Shown: positions 7,165 to 15,322 of the stretch, one piece after another
How the letters are laid out: each line of letters starts with the position of its first letter
How positions within the stretch are numbered: the first letter of the stretch is position 1
Source: Pyrobaculum sp.
GTDB lineage: Archaea; Thermoproteota; Thermoprotei; Thermoproteales; Thermoproteaceae
Length of the DNA stretch: 27,194 nucleotides
Direction of reading: 5' to 3'
Assembly (NCBI GenBank): GCA_009903905.1
Contig: WYEI01000168.1
Span: forward strand, 1 to 27,194
The notes under the pieces: generated by a model
The model's input: the letters and a program-made list of their open reading frames with translations, nothing else
The model's database searches: none
What the model was told of the DNA's origin: nothing
Translations under genes and position numbers: made by a program

Positions 7165-7965
7165 GTGAAGGAGACTTGGCGCCACGTAAGGAGGGTGATA
7201 GAGGACGGAGACGTGGTGCTCGAGGTTCTCGACGCCAGGGACCCCCTCGCCACTAGAAACGAAGAGGTGGAGAAGTCGGTAGACAGGCTGGGGAAGAGGC
7301 TGTTGGTGGTGCTTAACAAGGCGGATCTCGTAGAGAGAGATATGTTGGAGGCCTGGCGGGCATACTTCGTCAACTTAGGCAGGGACGTTGTGTATATAAG
7401 CGCTAAACATAGACTCGGCACGCGGAAGCTCATTACGGCCATCAGATCGCTGGCTCCTAGGATACCTACCACCGTCGTCGTGGTGGGGTACCCCAACGTC
7501 GGGAAGTCTACAATTATAAACTACCTCAAGGGCCGCCACGTCGCTCCCACGAGCCCCAAGCCGGGGTGGACCAAGGGCGAACAGTTGGTACGGGCAAAAA
7601 GCTGGCTCCTGGTGCTAGACACGCCTGGCATAGTCAAGACCGCATATACAGGCGACCTGGCGCTAGACGTCATAAGAGGCTTGGTGGATCCAGGTACGGT
7701 GGACGACCCCGTCCCGTACGCCTACGCCCTGCTCAAACGGGTGCTTGCATACAACCCAGACGCCCTCAGAGAGGCGTATGGGATAGACTGCGACGTGGAG
7801 CACGCTTTGGAGGAAATCGGCAAGGCTAAGAGAAGACTTCTAAAAGGCGGAAGGATAAACATCGACGAGACCGCCCGCATGGTTCTGAAAGACTGGATAA
7901 CTGGGAAGCTGAAATACGCGGCACGGCCGCCGGAAAACCACGACGCTTCAGAAGCGCGGAACTGA
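7165..7965 (+). CDS. Circularly permuted GTPase, YlqF/RbgA/Nog2 type
   Basis: The 266-residue protein has its GTPase motifs in permuted order: DARDP (23-27), G4 NKAD (51-54) and G5-like SAK (79-81) come before the G1 P-loop GYPNVGKS (108-115), and G3 DTPG (152-155) follows. This order defines the YlqF/YawG family of GTPases, which bind ribosomal subunits late in assembly. Large-subunit maturation is the likely role, inferred from the family. A helical C-terminal extension follows the domain. The GTG start is fixed by the box A 23 nt upstream. Confidence 0.88.
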   Translation: MKETWRHVRRVIEDGDVVLEVLDARDPLATRNEEVEKSVDRLGKRLLVVLNKADLVERDMLEAWRAYFVNLGRDVVYISAKHRLGTRKLITAIRSLAPRIPTTVVVVGYPNVGKSTIINYLKGRHVAPTSPKPGWTKGEQLVRAKSWLLVLDTPGIVKTAYTGDLALDVIRGLVDPGTVDDPVPYAYALLKRVLAYNPDALREAYGIDCDVEHALEEIGKAKRRLLKGGRINIDETARMVLKDWITGKLKYAARPPENHDASEARN

Positions 7966-8056
7966 CATCACTCCCTCAGACCGTCCCCGTTTTCACCTCA
8001 CCTAGGCGGTTGTCTCCGCCACTATATATCTCTTCGCTACGTGGGCTAGACGCAAA

Positions 8057-8065
8057 CTTATATAG
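8057..8065 (+). promoter_or_regulatory. Box A of the stomatin-nfeD operon
   Basis: CTTATATAG is centred about 24 nt before ATG 8085 (18 nt before ATG 8079). It places the start well downstream of the first possible start at 8010. Confidence 0.55.
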
Positions 8066-8084
8066 TTATGTTGTTGTAATGTGC

Positions 8085-8876
8085 ATGATACTTCAACTGG
8101 TTGAGCAGGTAGCCTTTGCCATATTGGTTCTTTTCGCCATTGTAATTCTCGTCGCCATCCTCTCCTCTGCGATACGCATAATTCCTGAGTACCAGAGGGC
8201 TGTGAAGTTTAGACTCGGCCGGGTGGTAGGCGTGGTGGGGCCGGGCCTCGTGTTCATCATACCGATCATCGACACCATTATGAAATACGACCTCAGAGTT
8301 GAGGTTGTGGACGTGCCGGCCCAACGCGCGTTGACAAAAGACAACGTGGAGGTCACGATAGACGCCGCTATTTATCTGAGGGTGGTGGACGCCCTAAAAA
8401 CGGCGCTGACCGTGAGGAACCACATACCTGCCGTCGCCATCTACGCAGCCTCCACGCTCCGCGATGTCGTGGGCATGGTTGACCTAGATACTTTACTGAT
8501 GCATAGAGACGACATCGCTAAAAGGATCGCGTCTATCGTGGACGATCACGTGACTCCGTGGGGGGTTAAGGTGACCGCCGTCGCCATCAAGGACATAAAG
8601 CTCCCTGAGGTTCTGCTCCGCGCGATGGCGAGTCAAGCCGAGGCGGAGAGGGTGAGACGCGCGAAAATCACGTTAGCCTCGGCGGAGTACGAGGCGAGTA
8701 AGATCTACCTGGAGGCAGCCGAGAGATATTCGCAGAACCCCACCGCGGTGCAACTCAGGATGATAGATGCGCTCATCGAGATCGCGCGGGAGCACAACCT
8801 TATAATAGTCACGCCGCCGACGATGGAGTACGTGGCATTGCCCCTGGCCTTGGCTAGGAGGGAGAAGAAGGAATGA
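8085..8876 (+). CDS. Stomatin/prohibitin-like SPFH (band 7) membrane protein
   Basis: With the start at ATG 8085 the protein has 263 residues: an N-terminal hydrophobic helix (about 8-30), then the SPFH domain with IIPEYQRAVKFRLGR, GPGLVFIIPIID and VEVVDVPAQRALTKDNVEVT, and an Ala/Glu-rich coiled coil (MASQAEAERVRRAKITLASA). This is the standard stomatin layout; such proteins oligomerise on the membrane and organise membrane complexes. The next gene, an NfeD protease, overlaps by 4 bp (ATGA), forming the conserved stomatin-STOPP operon. The alternative ATG 8079 adds two residues; a start at 8010 would include the box A and is unlikely. Confidence 0.9.
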   Translation: MILQLVEQVAFAILVLFAIVILVAILSSAIRIIPEYQRAVKFRLGRVVGVVGPGLVFIIPIIDTIMKYDLRVEVVDVPAQRALTKDNVEVTIDAAIYLRVVDALKTALTVRNHIPAVAIYAASTLRDVVGMVDLDTLLMHRDDIAKRIASIVDDHVTPWGVKVTAVAIKDIKLPEVLLRAMASQAEAERVRRAKITLASAEYEASKIYLEAAERYSQNPTAVQLRMIDALIEIAREHNLIIVTPPTMEYVALPLALARREKKE

Positions 8877-10159
8877 GGAGATTCCTCCCCCTGCTTCTAC
8901 TAGTCTTTTTTTCTAACGCCTATGTAGTAACCACTGTATATGTAGTTGAGATAAACGGCGTTATAGGGCCTTACACGCTGTCGCAGATACAGAGAGCGAT
9001 TGCGTTAGGTGAGCAGAACAGCGGCTTGGTTCTTCTGTTGCTCAACACGCCGGGCGGCCTGGCCGACACTACGCTTCAGATCATGAAAGAGATTGGTAAC
9101 TCGCAGGCGCCCGTCGTCGGCTATGTGTACCCGGACTACAGCTACGCCTGGTCTGCGGGGACCTACATACTCATGTCTACGCACATCGCGGCTATGGCTC
9201 CACATACAGTAATTGGGTCTTGTCAGCCTATCGCAGGTGGGACGCCTATAAACGAGTCTAAGACGCTAAACGCCTTGATAGGATATCTCGAGACTGTTGC
9301 AAAGTCGTATGGACGCAACGGCACCTTTGCGAGGCTTTGCATAACTCAAAACGTCAACCTAGGCGCCGAGGAGGCTTTGAGATACAGAGTGATCGAAGTT
9401 GTGGCGGTTGACGTAAACGACTTGTTGAGGAAGATAAACGGCAGTTCCGTGGTGCTCAGAAACCAGAAGACGGAGCTGGTAATCGCCGGCGTCGCGACAA
9501 GAAAGGTGGAACCGACAATTACCGAGACTCTACAGATGTGGCTAAGCGACCCGGTGGTGTCGAGTATTCTGTCTCTTCTGGCTTTTATCCTGCTCCTTGC
9601 CGCCTTTCTGACAGGTCACCCGGCCGCCGTAGTCGCCGCGATAATAATACTAGTGATTTCCGTGTTTACCTTCCTGCCTACGGCGTGGCTCGGCGTCGCT
9701 CTCATAATACTGGGCGCCGTGTTGATAATGGCGGAGGTCCTAATGGGGATGGCTACTCATGGGGTAGTTGCAGGCGTGGGGGTGGTTTTGGTGGTTGTGG
9801 GCTTCCTATCAACCTACCCGGCGAATGTCTTCAGCGGTGAACTTATATATATAAGAGACTGGTGGCTTATCCAACTTGGTTTATATATAAATATAGCTTT
9901 GCTCATGGGATTTCTCGGATTCATGATATATAAAATAGTGACGGTTCACAGACAGAGACCACCATCAGAGTTCTTAACAAATCTAAGAGGTATGGAGGGC
10001 GTGGCAATCGACGACATAGGGCCCGGCATGTCGGGATTTGTCAAGGTATTTGGAGAGTACTGGAAGGCGGTGTCTGATACCCCTATTAAGAAAGGCTGTA
10101 GAGTACGCGTTGTCGAGGTTCAAGGCGATACGCTTAAGGTGGAGCCGGCGCAGTGTTAG
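8873..10159 (+). CDS. NfeD-family membrane serine protease (stomatin operon partner)
   Basis: The 428-residue protein has a signal peptide (about 1-17) and a ClpP-like protease domain with NTPGG (58-62), the catalytic serine in WSAG (Ser94), and a lysine in NESKTLNALIGYLE (Lys130). These align with the Ser/Lys dyad described for the Pyrococcus protein PH1510. About four membrane helices follow (roughly 220-350), then a C-terminal OB-fold NfeD domain (LRGMEGVAIDDIGPGMSGFV to VRVVEVQGDTLKVE). In Pyrococcus the protease cleaves the partner stomatin, so the coupled upstream gene is the expected substrate. The operon ends here and faces a small convergent membrane-protein gene. Confidence 0.9.
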   Translation: MRRFLPLLLLVFFSNAYVVTTVYVVEINGVIGPYTLSQIQRAIALGEQNSGLVLLLLNTPGGLADTTLQIMKEIGNSQAPVVGYVYPDYSYAWSAGTYILMSTHIAAMAPHTVIGSCQPIAGGTPINESKTLNALIGYLETVAKSYGRNGTFARLCITQNVNLGAEEALRYRVIEVVAVDVNDLLRKINGSSVVLRNQKTELVIAGVATRKVEPTITETLQMWLSDPVVSSILSLLAFILLLAAFLTGHPAAVVAAIIILVISVFTFLPTAWLGVALIILGAVLIMAEVLMGMATHGVVAGVGVVLVVVGFLSTYPANVFSGELIYIRDWWLIQLGLYINIALLMGFLGFMIYKIVTVHRQRPPSEFLTNLRGMEGVAIDDIGPGMSGFVKVFGEYWKAVSDTPIKKGCRVRVVEVQGDTLKVEPAQC

Positions 10160-10215
10160 ATGTGCACGACTTGAGCAGTGCTGGGCTTTCTGCAGACTGA
10201 GTGAATTAGCGGTAG

Positions 10216-10389
10216 CTACGTCTTTACGTCTATTGCACGCTTCTGCATCTTTACCAAGAATTTTCCAAGCCTGTGAAGGTTGCCGAGAAACATCATCGCT
10301 AGGCCTAGTAGGACGAGCTCCGGCTCGTTTCCGACGACGCCCATGATTAGCACCACAGCACCGTATATGGCGGCCATGTAGATGAACAC
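10216..10389 (-). CDS. Small two-helix membrane protein, 57 residues
   Basis: An ORF from GTG 10389 to TAG 10216 encodes two hydrophobic helices (FIYMAAIYGAVVLIMGVV and LVLLGLAMMFLGNLH) separated by a short GNEPE turn, then a basic tail (RLGKFLVKMQKRAIDVKT). An AT box at about 10409-10418 (minus strand CTTAATAAAC) is 24 nt upstream, which supports the start. Upstream the frame stays open for about 15 codons but has no start. The family is not recognised. The basic C-terminus probably lies in the cytoplasm. The gene is convergent with nfeD. Confidence 0.55.
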   Translation of the reverse strand: MFIYMAAIYGAVVLIMGVVGNEPELVLLGLAMMFLGNLHRLGKFLVKMQKRAIDVKT

Positions 10390-10446
10390 GTCACATCTCC
10401 TTGCCCGGTTTATTAAGTCCGGTGTTCACAAAGAGACGCGGGTAAG

Positions 10447-10454
10447 TTAAAATA
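10447..10454 (+). promoter_or_regulatory. Box A of C/D sRNA candidate 2
   Basis: TTAAAATA is centred about 25 nt before box C of the sRNA, so the RNA probably has its own promoter. Confidence 0.5.
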
Positions 10455-10472
10455 CGTATGTATGTATATGGC

Positions 10473-10524
10473 CGTTGATGAGCTAAGGGTCTCCTGAGCT
10501 GTGAAGAGAAGCTCCTGCTGAGAA
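10473..10524 (+). ncRNA. C/D box sRNA, candidate 2
   Basis: Box C-like TTGATGA (10475-10481) is followed by a 12-nt guide (10482-10493), a perfect box D' CTGA (10494-10497), a 3-nt spacer, box C' GTGAAGA (10501-10507), a 10-nt guide (10508-10517) and box D CTGA (10518-10521). The guides would pair with GAGACCCUUAGC and CAGGAGCUUC. By the fifth-nucleotide rule the modified bases would be the C of GAGAC and the last A of CAGGA. Both D boxes are canonical; box C starts with T instead of a purine. Targets were not identified. Confidence 0.65.
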
Positions 10525-10575
10525 TTAGGGCCAAAATAATTGTAAGTATTATAAACCAAAGGGAGAGTTATCTCT

Positions 10576-11040
10576 ATGTATCTACAAATTATAGAGTTGT
10601 CGTTGTTAGTCGCAGCGGTGGCGGCTTTGGCGCTGATAATCTTCTTCGTGTCCCGCAGGGGGTCGTCTCCGCCGCAGGAGGTGGGGGTTAGGTACACGCC
10701 TGGCGAACAAGAAATCCTAAGACAGCTGGGTGAAATGAAGGAGCGTGTGGATAAAATGATACCGCCATACGGAAGGGTGGGCTACATACCCTCCAGTGTA
10801 GAGGAGCTGAAGGAGCTACTCGGATTTACATATATCAAACTCGGCGAGAGGGAGCTTGGGGAGAGGCCTTCGGGGCTGGAGAAAATTGAGGAGCTGGATG
10901 CCGACTTTCTCCAGGCTAGGCTGGGGGAACGCTACGTCTACGTGGTGAGGAGGGGAGGGAAAAAGTTCGTGGCAGTTGGGAACCAGTATCTTGACTACCT
11001 CACCGCCCGTTTTCTCATCGAGTTTTTGGACTACATCTAG
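10576..11040 (+). CDS. Membrane-anchored protein of unknown function
   Basis: A 154-residue protein with one N-terminal membrane helix (about residues 5-26) followed by a basic turn (SRRGSS), so the rest is probably cytoplasmic. The soluble part has a charged helical segment (EQEILRQLGEMKERVDKM) and a compact C-terminal region ending FLIEFLDYI. No catalytic motif is recognised. TATTATAAAC at 10547-10556 lies 24 nt before the ATG. The last 26 bp overlap the 3' end of the convergent AMMECR1 gene. Confidence 0.65.
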   Translation: MYLQIIELSLLVAAVAALALIIFFVSRRGSSPPQEVGVRYTPGEQEILRQLGEMKERVDKMIPPYGRVGYIPSSVEELKELLGFTYIKLGERELGERPSGLEKIEELDADFLQARLGERYVYVVRRGGKKFVAVGNQYLDYLTARFLIEFLDYI

Positions 11041-11665
11041 CGGCTTCTGAAACCAAGTCGCGTTCATGGACTTCGCCCATTGGCGATTTTTCGCGGAATA
11101 TCTGCGCCTCGTATATGTACAGTTTAGCCCGCCGGTCTAGCCAGCAGTCGCCCGGAAGCCAAGCCTTTATGCAGACGTTTATCAGAAACTCCTCGGGGCT
11201 CCAGCACTCCTCCACAGCCACCTGCGGCAGGAGGAGCCCGGCGTATGGCCCCCTTCTTACCACCAAACCGTGGCGCCCCACTTCCACCATTTCAGGGTAT
11301 TTTCTGGGGTCTTCTGCGAGCAAGCTCAGCGGGCTTAATACGCTCACCTCAAAAACTACGTGCGGGAGCTCTTCGGAGCGTAGCGCTGGGAACCGTGGGT
11401 CTTGGCAACATGCACCTATTGCGCTGTAGATAGTTGCGTATAGCGTGTTTCTGTAGCCCTCCGGGTAGCCTATACACCCCCTGAGTTCGTATTTGTCGCC
11501 TTTCGCGGTTTCTATTGTGGTAAATACGCCGTAATTATCGCTGAGGAGCCTGGGCGGTGGGTTATCTGGAACCTCGATTCTTCCCGTCTTTAGGTACGTC
11601 TCTACTGCGCGTCGTGATGACTTAACAAGGTATGTGCCTTCTTCAGAGGAGTATGGCCGAAACAT
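11015..11665 (-). CDS. AMMECR1 domain protein
   Basis: The 216-residue protein is essentially one AMMECR1 domain. The hallmark LRGCIGYPEGY is at residues 61-71, followed by YSAIGACCQDPRFPAL and VVFEVSVLSPLSLL, both typical of the family. The fold is widespread in archaea and eukaryotes but its biochemical role is unknown; the conserved LRGCIG suggests a binding or catalytic site. The ATG at 11665 is about 24 nt from an AT box shared with the divergent gene at 11711. It overlaps the convergent upstream-numbered gene by 26 bp at the 3' ends. Confidence 0.88.
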   Translation of the reverse strand: MFRPYSSEEGTYLVKSSRRAVETYLKTGRIEVPDNPPPRLLSDNYGVFTTIETAKGDKYELRGCIGYPEGYRNTLYATIYSAIGACCQDPRFPALRSEELPHVVFEVSVLSPLSLLAEDPRKYPEMVEVGRHGLVVRRGPYAGLLLPQVAVEECWSPEEFLINVCIKAWLPGDCWLDRRAKLYIYEAQIFREKSPMGEVHERDLVSEAARCSPKTR

Positions 11666-11684
11666 GTCTCTTCAGGTGAAACAG

Positions 11685-11692
11685 ATATTAAT
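11685..11692. promoter_or_regulatory. Shared symmetric box A for divergent AMMECR1 and Cys-rich protein genes
   Basis: ATATTAAT is nearly symmetric. Its centre lies about 24 nt from the AMMECR1 ATG (11665) and 22 nt from ATG 11711. It is the second shared TATA element in the window. Confidence 0.55.
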
Positions 11693-11710
11693 TGCTTGCC
11701 ATGGAGGTAT

Positions 11711-11938
11711 ATGCCTCTTTGTGCCGTCTGCGGTAAGGAGGTGAATTTTAAAAACATAGCGTATATAAATGAGAATACGTTTGTATGTAAAGACTGCTTT
11801 CCACAATACTATATAAAAAATATATGTAAAGTAGTCGAAAGAAGACTACGCGGTGAGAGTCCTCTTGCATGTAACTTTTGCTCATACAAGAAGCAGTGCG
11901 ACGCCTATGTCTCAAAGACTTTAAAGTCGCTGAGTTGA
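11711..11938 (+). CDS. Small Cys-rich, probably zinc-binding protein
   Basis: A protein of 75 residues from ATG 11711 (a TTG at 11696 would add five). It has two CxxC pairs, CAVC near the start and CKDC about 24 residues later, then a C-terminal cluster with CNFCSYKKQC. This spacing suggests one treble-clef or ribbon-type zinc site and perhaps a second. Function is unknown; nucleic-acid or protein binding is plausible. ATG 11711 is preferred from the box A spacing; a GGAGGT lies just upstream. Its AT-rich composition differs from the neighbouring GC-rich genes. It faces the methyltransferase gene, whose stop codon is only 2 bp away. Confidence 0.65.
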   Translation: MPLCAVCGKEVNFKNIAYINENTFVCKDCFPQYYIKNICKVVERRLRGESPLACNFCSYKKQCDAYVSKTLKSLS

Positions 11939-11939
11939 C

Positions 11940-13067
11940 CTACCGCCTTTCTAGCAGTGAGAGGAAGAAGCCTGGGGTGTTGTGTATATGCGGCAGAAAT
12001 CTTCTGCATTCCGGGCAGTCCCACCCCGGCGCGCCGATGGTCAGGCCAGGGTCTAGAAGCTCGGCTTTGACCCTCTTTACCACTTCCTCGTTTTCTACGT
12101 GTGTAAGGGTGCAGGTTGAATATACAACACGGGGCGCGAGTTTAAGGGCGGTTTTTAAAAACTGTATCTGGTATTTCGCCAGCGTCTTTGCCGCGTCTAG
12201 CGTCACCTTGTGGTAGATCTTTGGACGGACTCCTATGTCTGTACAGGGGGGATCCACAAGAGCGACTTCTGCCTTTAATCGGGGGAAGTCGCGGTCGAGA
12301 TACCTGCTGTCGTGAAGAAGCGTGTCTACATGGGTCGCCACCCCCAGCCGCGCCACCTCGACCTTCATCCTGGCGATCTTCGGATGCGATCGGTCTACAG
12401 CAACGACGCGAATCCCCATCTGAGCTAGGTGTGTGGCTTTTCCGCCGGGCGCCGCGTTGAGGTCAACCGCGGTGACGGCCCCGAGGTTGCTCACGACATA
12501 ACCCACGGCGATTGCGGGAAGGCTTTGGCTGTAGAACAAGCCGTCTTTGTACTCGGGGAGATCCCTTATCTTAGGTGTCTTGTAGAGGGACTTCTCCACT
12601 TTGACGTATGGCCCTTTTCTTGTCTTCATGACTTCGTCGCTGTCGGCCACGGCTATGCCGTAGGCAACTATCTTTCCGTTGTCGGCAACCACGTTGACTT
12701 CGTCGCCTTTTCTTATACGGTCGGTTTTCACCACGCCCGGCGCGTATAGGTCGGCGCCTAACATAACGCTTTCGGCCGCCTTTTTATCTATGATTACTTT
12801 TTTCTTTGCTTCTGGTATCTGGAAGGGCCCCTCCACGGGCATCCACAACGCATCGTCGAAGACCTCGTCTCTGTAGGCTGGGACGCCCCTTGAGTTCAGT
12901 CTCTTGAGTAGTTCTTGTGGCGTGGTTTTTGACGTGTTTACTCTTATGTAGTAACGCGGCGGAGGCGTGGTGATTGAGCGGAACAACGCGTCTATCTCTG
13001 CGTCGGATAAGTATTCAAGGAGGTGTTTGTAGAGTTCTTCATCTATCTCGATGCCATAGAGATTCAT
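11940..13067 (-). CDS. NSUN6-like RNA (cytosine-5) methyltransferase with inserted PUA domain
   Basis: The 375-residue protein has an N-terminal domain (1-90), a PUA domain (about 90-160, with GADLYAPGVV and GDEVNVVADNGKIVAYGIA), and a class I methyltransferase of the NOL1/NOP2/Sun family. SAM-binding NAAPGGKATHLAQ is at 204-216, motif IV VDPPCTDIGVRPK holds Cys275, and motif VI YSTCT holds the catalytic Cys319. A PUA domain inside an NSUN protein is the NSUN6 arrangement, whose known substrate is C72 of certain tRNAs, so tRNA acceptor-stem m5C is the best guess. The start overlaps the upstream winged-helix gene by 4 bp, so the two are co-transcribed. Confidence 0.88.
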   Translation of the reverse strand: MNLYGIEIDEELYKHLLEYLSDAEIDALFRSITTPPPRYYIRVNTSKTTPQELLKRLNSRGVPAYRDEVFDDALWMPVEGPFQIPEAKKKVIIDKKAAESVMLGADLYAPGVVKTDRIRKGDEVNVVADNGKIVAYGIAVADSDEVMKTRKGPYVKVEKSLYKTPKIRDLPEYKDGLFYSQSLPAIAVGYVVSNLGAVTAVDLNAAPGGKATHLAQMGIRVVAVDRSHPKIARMKVEVARLGVATHVDTLLHDSRYLDRDFPRLKAEVALVDPPCTDIGVRPKIYHKVTLDAAKTLAKYQIQFLKTALKLAPRVVYSTCTLTHVENEEVVKRVKAELLDPGLTIGAPGWDCPECRRFLPHIHNTPGFFLSLLERR

Positions 13068-13378
13068 CTAAGTATTTTGACGAGAAGTTCTTTTGCCCGT
13101 TCGGGGTCTTTCCGCACCAGTTGCCACAGCTCGTCTTCGGATTTCAGAATATAGCGGTAGGTTTTGTTTTTCTTGGACTCCGGGGCTGTGGTGAGGAACT
13201 TGTGCCTAGAAAGCTTCTGCAGGAGCCGTGCTGCTTTTAATATGGCGCTGTGGTCTGAGCCTAGACCTGCTAGTTTTGCCAAGGATGTCGCCTTGATGCT
13301 GACCACGCGGCCCTTTGCGTTTAGCAAGAGGACAACTAGGGCTTCTATAAGTCTTTTCTCGATATTTTCGAATTTCAT
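13064..13378 (-). CDS. Winged-helix-like conserved protein
   Basis: A basic, helical 104-residue protein with a probable winged-helix fold in residues 25-80: IKATSLAKLAGLGSDH, a recognition-like helix AILKAARLLQKLSRHKF, then a beta-hairpin KKNKTYRYIL. It could bind DNA or RNA. Its ATGA overlaps the methyltransferase start, so it may work with that enzyme or be co-regulated. Box A ATATTTAAAAC at 13397-13407 is 24 nt upstream. An 8-bp inverted repeat lies just beyond that box and may be its operator. Confidence 0.6.
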   Translation of the reverse strand: MKFENIEKRLIEALVVLLLNAKGRVVSIKATSLAKLAGLGSDHSAILKAARLLQKLSRHKFLTTAPESKKNKTYRYILKSEDELWQLVRKDPERAKELLVKILR

Positions 13379-13413
13379 CGCCGTCTGACTTTTACTATAT
13401 TTAAAACTTTTCG

Positions 13414-13440
13414 TACCTTCGTATACTTTTGTCGAAGGTA
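13414..13440. repeat. 8-bp perfect inverted repeat upstream of the winged-helix gene
   Basis: TACCTTCG (13414-13421) and CGAAGGTA (13433-13440) are perfect inverted repeats with an 11-nt spacer. They lie about 7 bp upstream of the box A at 13397-13407 and downstream of the mtnA stop (13485). This suits an operator or activator site; a hairpin in the mtnA 3' UTR is an alternative. Confidence 0.5.
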
Positions 13441-13484
13441 GCGTTTTTAAATAGTTGCACCGTTAGGGACCTGGTTTTGCCGTG

Positions 13485-14582
13485 TTAAGATTTCAACAAT
13501 TTACGTAGGTTCTTGTTAAGCGGTTGCGTTGCAACGCCTCTCTCTGTTATTATGCCGGTTATGAATTTCGGCGGCGTGACGTCAAATACGGGGTTAAACA
13601 CCGGGACGTCTCTTGACGTAACGTAGACCTTGCCCTGTTCTGACCTCGCGGTGCGGACCTCGTCGGGATCCCTCTCCTCGATCTTTACATCCTCCACCCT
13701 GCCGCGTGGGTCTATGGTGCTGGTCGGCGCCAGCACGTAAAAAGGTACTCCAAATTCATGGGCAAGCACCGCCTCGTTAAGCGTGCCTATTTTGTTGTAT
13801 ACATGTCCATCGAGAAGTATGCGGTCCGCCCCCACCATGACGATGTTTACCAGCCGCCTATACAGCACAAGTCCTACTGCGGTGTCTGCAATGAGGGTCG
13901 TGGGGATCCCGTTGTGGACGAGTTCATACACCGTGAGCCTAGCCCCTTGTTGCCAAGGTCTGGTCTCCGGCGCGATCACTGATACCCGTTTCCCCAACAT
14001 GGCGGCCACATATACAGGCGCCGTGGCGGTGCCTAGGCCGGTTCCCGTGGCTAGACCCCCGGCGTTACATATGGTGAGTACGGTATCGCCGTCTTCTAAC
14101 AACTCGGCGCCGTAGAGACCTATCCTGATCTCTGCATCCAGCTCCTCCTCAAAGATCTTCTTAGCCTCTTCTTCCAACATGGCGGTGAGCTCCGCCGCGG
14201 AGGCGGTCTTACCTGCGAGCTCAACTGCTCTGTTGTACATACGTTCAAGCGCCCAGAAGAGGTTCACCGCCGTGGGCCTTGTTTTCGCCAGTACTTCCTT
14301 CGCGGAGGCCAGTGTGCGTAGCGCCTCTTCTACGGTTTTCGGCTTCTTTTCCTTTAACGCAACCACCATGCCGAATGCCGCTGTAATGCCTATGGCGGGC
14401 GCGCCCCTAACCACCATGTCGCGTATGGCCTCCGCCACCTCAGCCACGGTCTTTGCCTCTACGTATCTCGTCTCAAACGGCAGAAATCTCTGGTCAAGTA
14501 ACACAAGTCTGTCGCCCCTCCACTCTATGGGCCTTATCTTTGGCTTGAATCGGTGCCTTATCTCCTCCACAAGTTTCTCCAT
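13485..14582 (-). CDS. mtnA: S-methyl-5-thioribose-1-phosphate isomerase (eIF2B-like)
   Basis: The 365-residue protein has the MtnA signatures of the eIF2B-alpha superfamily: [14 protein letters not shown] (59-72), the catalytic cysteine in [10 protein letters not shown] (Cys172), [10 protein letters not shown], and the catalytic aspartate in GADRILLDG (Asp253) followed by NKIGT. It converts methylthioribose-1-phosphate to methylthioribulose-1-phosphate in methionine salvage. Related archaeal isomerases (ribose-1,5-bisphosphate isomerase) are shorter and lack this exact set, so MtnA is preferred. A likely box A (CATATTTACG on the minus strand, near 14606) is 24 nt upstream. No other methionine-salvage gene is nearby. 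Confidence 0.85.
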   Translation of the reverse strand: MEKLVEEIRHRFKPKIRPIEWRGDRLVLLDQRFLPFETRYVEAKTVAEVAEAIRDMVVRGAPAIGITAAFGMVVALKEKKPKTVEEALRTLASAKEVLAKTRPTAVNLFWALERMYNRAVELAGKTASAAELTAMLEEEAKKIFEEELDAEIRIGLYGAELLEDGDTVLTICNAGGLATGTGLGTATAPVYVAAMLGKRVSVIAPETRPWQQGARLTVYELVHNGIPTTLIADTAVGLVLYRRLVNIVMVGADRILLDGHVYNKIGTLNEAVLAHEFGVPFYVLAPTSTIDPRGRVEDVKIEERDPDEVRTARSEQGKVYVTSRDVPVFNPVFDVTPPKFITGIITERGVATQPLNKNLRKLLKS

Positions 14583-14652
14583 GCTAGCACAGTTTTAAAT
14601 GCCGTAAATATGTTATCGTGGTGGTCTATAGGCGGTTGTCGGCGAGAAGTCT

Positions 14653-15246
14653 CTAGGCCTGTTTCTTCAGGTTGTCGCAGAGCTTTGGCAACAGTTTCGC
14701 GATTTTTACAGCTTGGAGTAAAGTGTCGAAGTTTCTCGCCTCTCGCGGTAGTTTGTTAAACAAAGTTTCACAGTTTATCTTTTCGCAGACGCAACTTACG
14801 TCTGGGCAACTTTCAATAGCCTCTACCTCGTCCACCTGTAAGTTAGTTACTATGGCGGTTATGACGGCGAGCGACCTAACGAAGGCGTTTGTGAAGGCTG
14901 TGTACAAATCGTCGACTGAAAGAAATACGTAGTCTGGCAACAGCACCACCTCAACGCCGAGTTCTTTGGCCAGCTCTCTAGCGCCCTCTTCTGCGTACCC
15001 GCGGGCTATCACAAGAGGCTTAGCCCCTATGAGCTTCGCGTTGATATAGGCCTGCCTGATTCCTGTGATGTCGATTTTACCTGCCTTGACCTCGACCGCG
15101 TAGGTGTTTCCGTCTCCGTCAACGGCCAGTATATCGACTTCGCCTACCTCCACGCCGTTTCGGTATATCCGATGCCGTGACGCCTTCGGAAACAGCCCAA
15201 GGGCTGGGAGCAGGTCTAATATGTAGCGCTCAAATCGAGCACCCAT
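14653..15246 (-). CDS. PD-(D/E)XK nuclease family protein
   Basis: A 197-residue protein from ATG 15246. It has the restriction-like core: Glu6 in GARFERYIL, Asp38 in GEVDIL, and Glu52-x-Lys54 in VEVKAGK, followed by a QAYINAK helix. This combination marks an active RecB/Hjc-like nuclease fold. The C-terminal 90 residues include four cysteines (CPDVSCVCEKINC) that could bind metal and a helical tail. The in-frame ATG 15297 lies upstream of the box A (GTTTTAAC, 15266-15273), so 15246 is preferred. The substrate is unknown; its place beside the Cdc6 block makes a DNA repair or replication role possible. Confidence 0.75.
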   Translation of the reverse strand: MGARFERYILDLLPALGLFPKASRHRIYRNGVEVGEVDILAVDGDGNTYAVEVKAGKIDITGIRQAYINAKLIGAKPLVIARGYAEEGARELAKELGVEVVLLPDYVFLSVDDLYTAFTNAFVRSLAVITAIVTNLQVDEVEAIESCPDVSCVCEKINCETLFNKLPREARNFDTLLQAVKIAKLLPKLCDNLKKQA

Positions 15247-15322
15247 GAGGTTTTGTGGGCGTTGTGTTTTAACTCTAACGCAAATCGCCCAGCGCATCTT
15301 AGGTCTTGCCCCCGGGGCGGGG

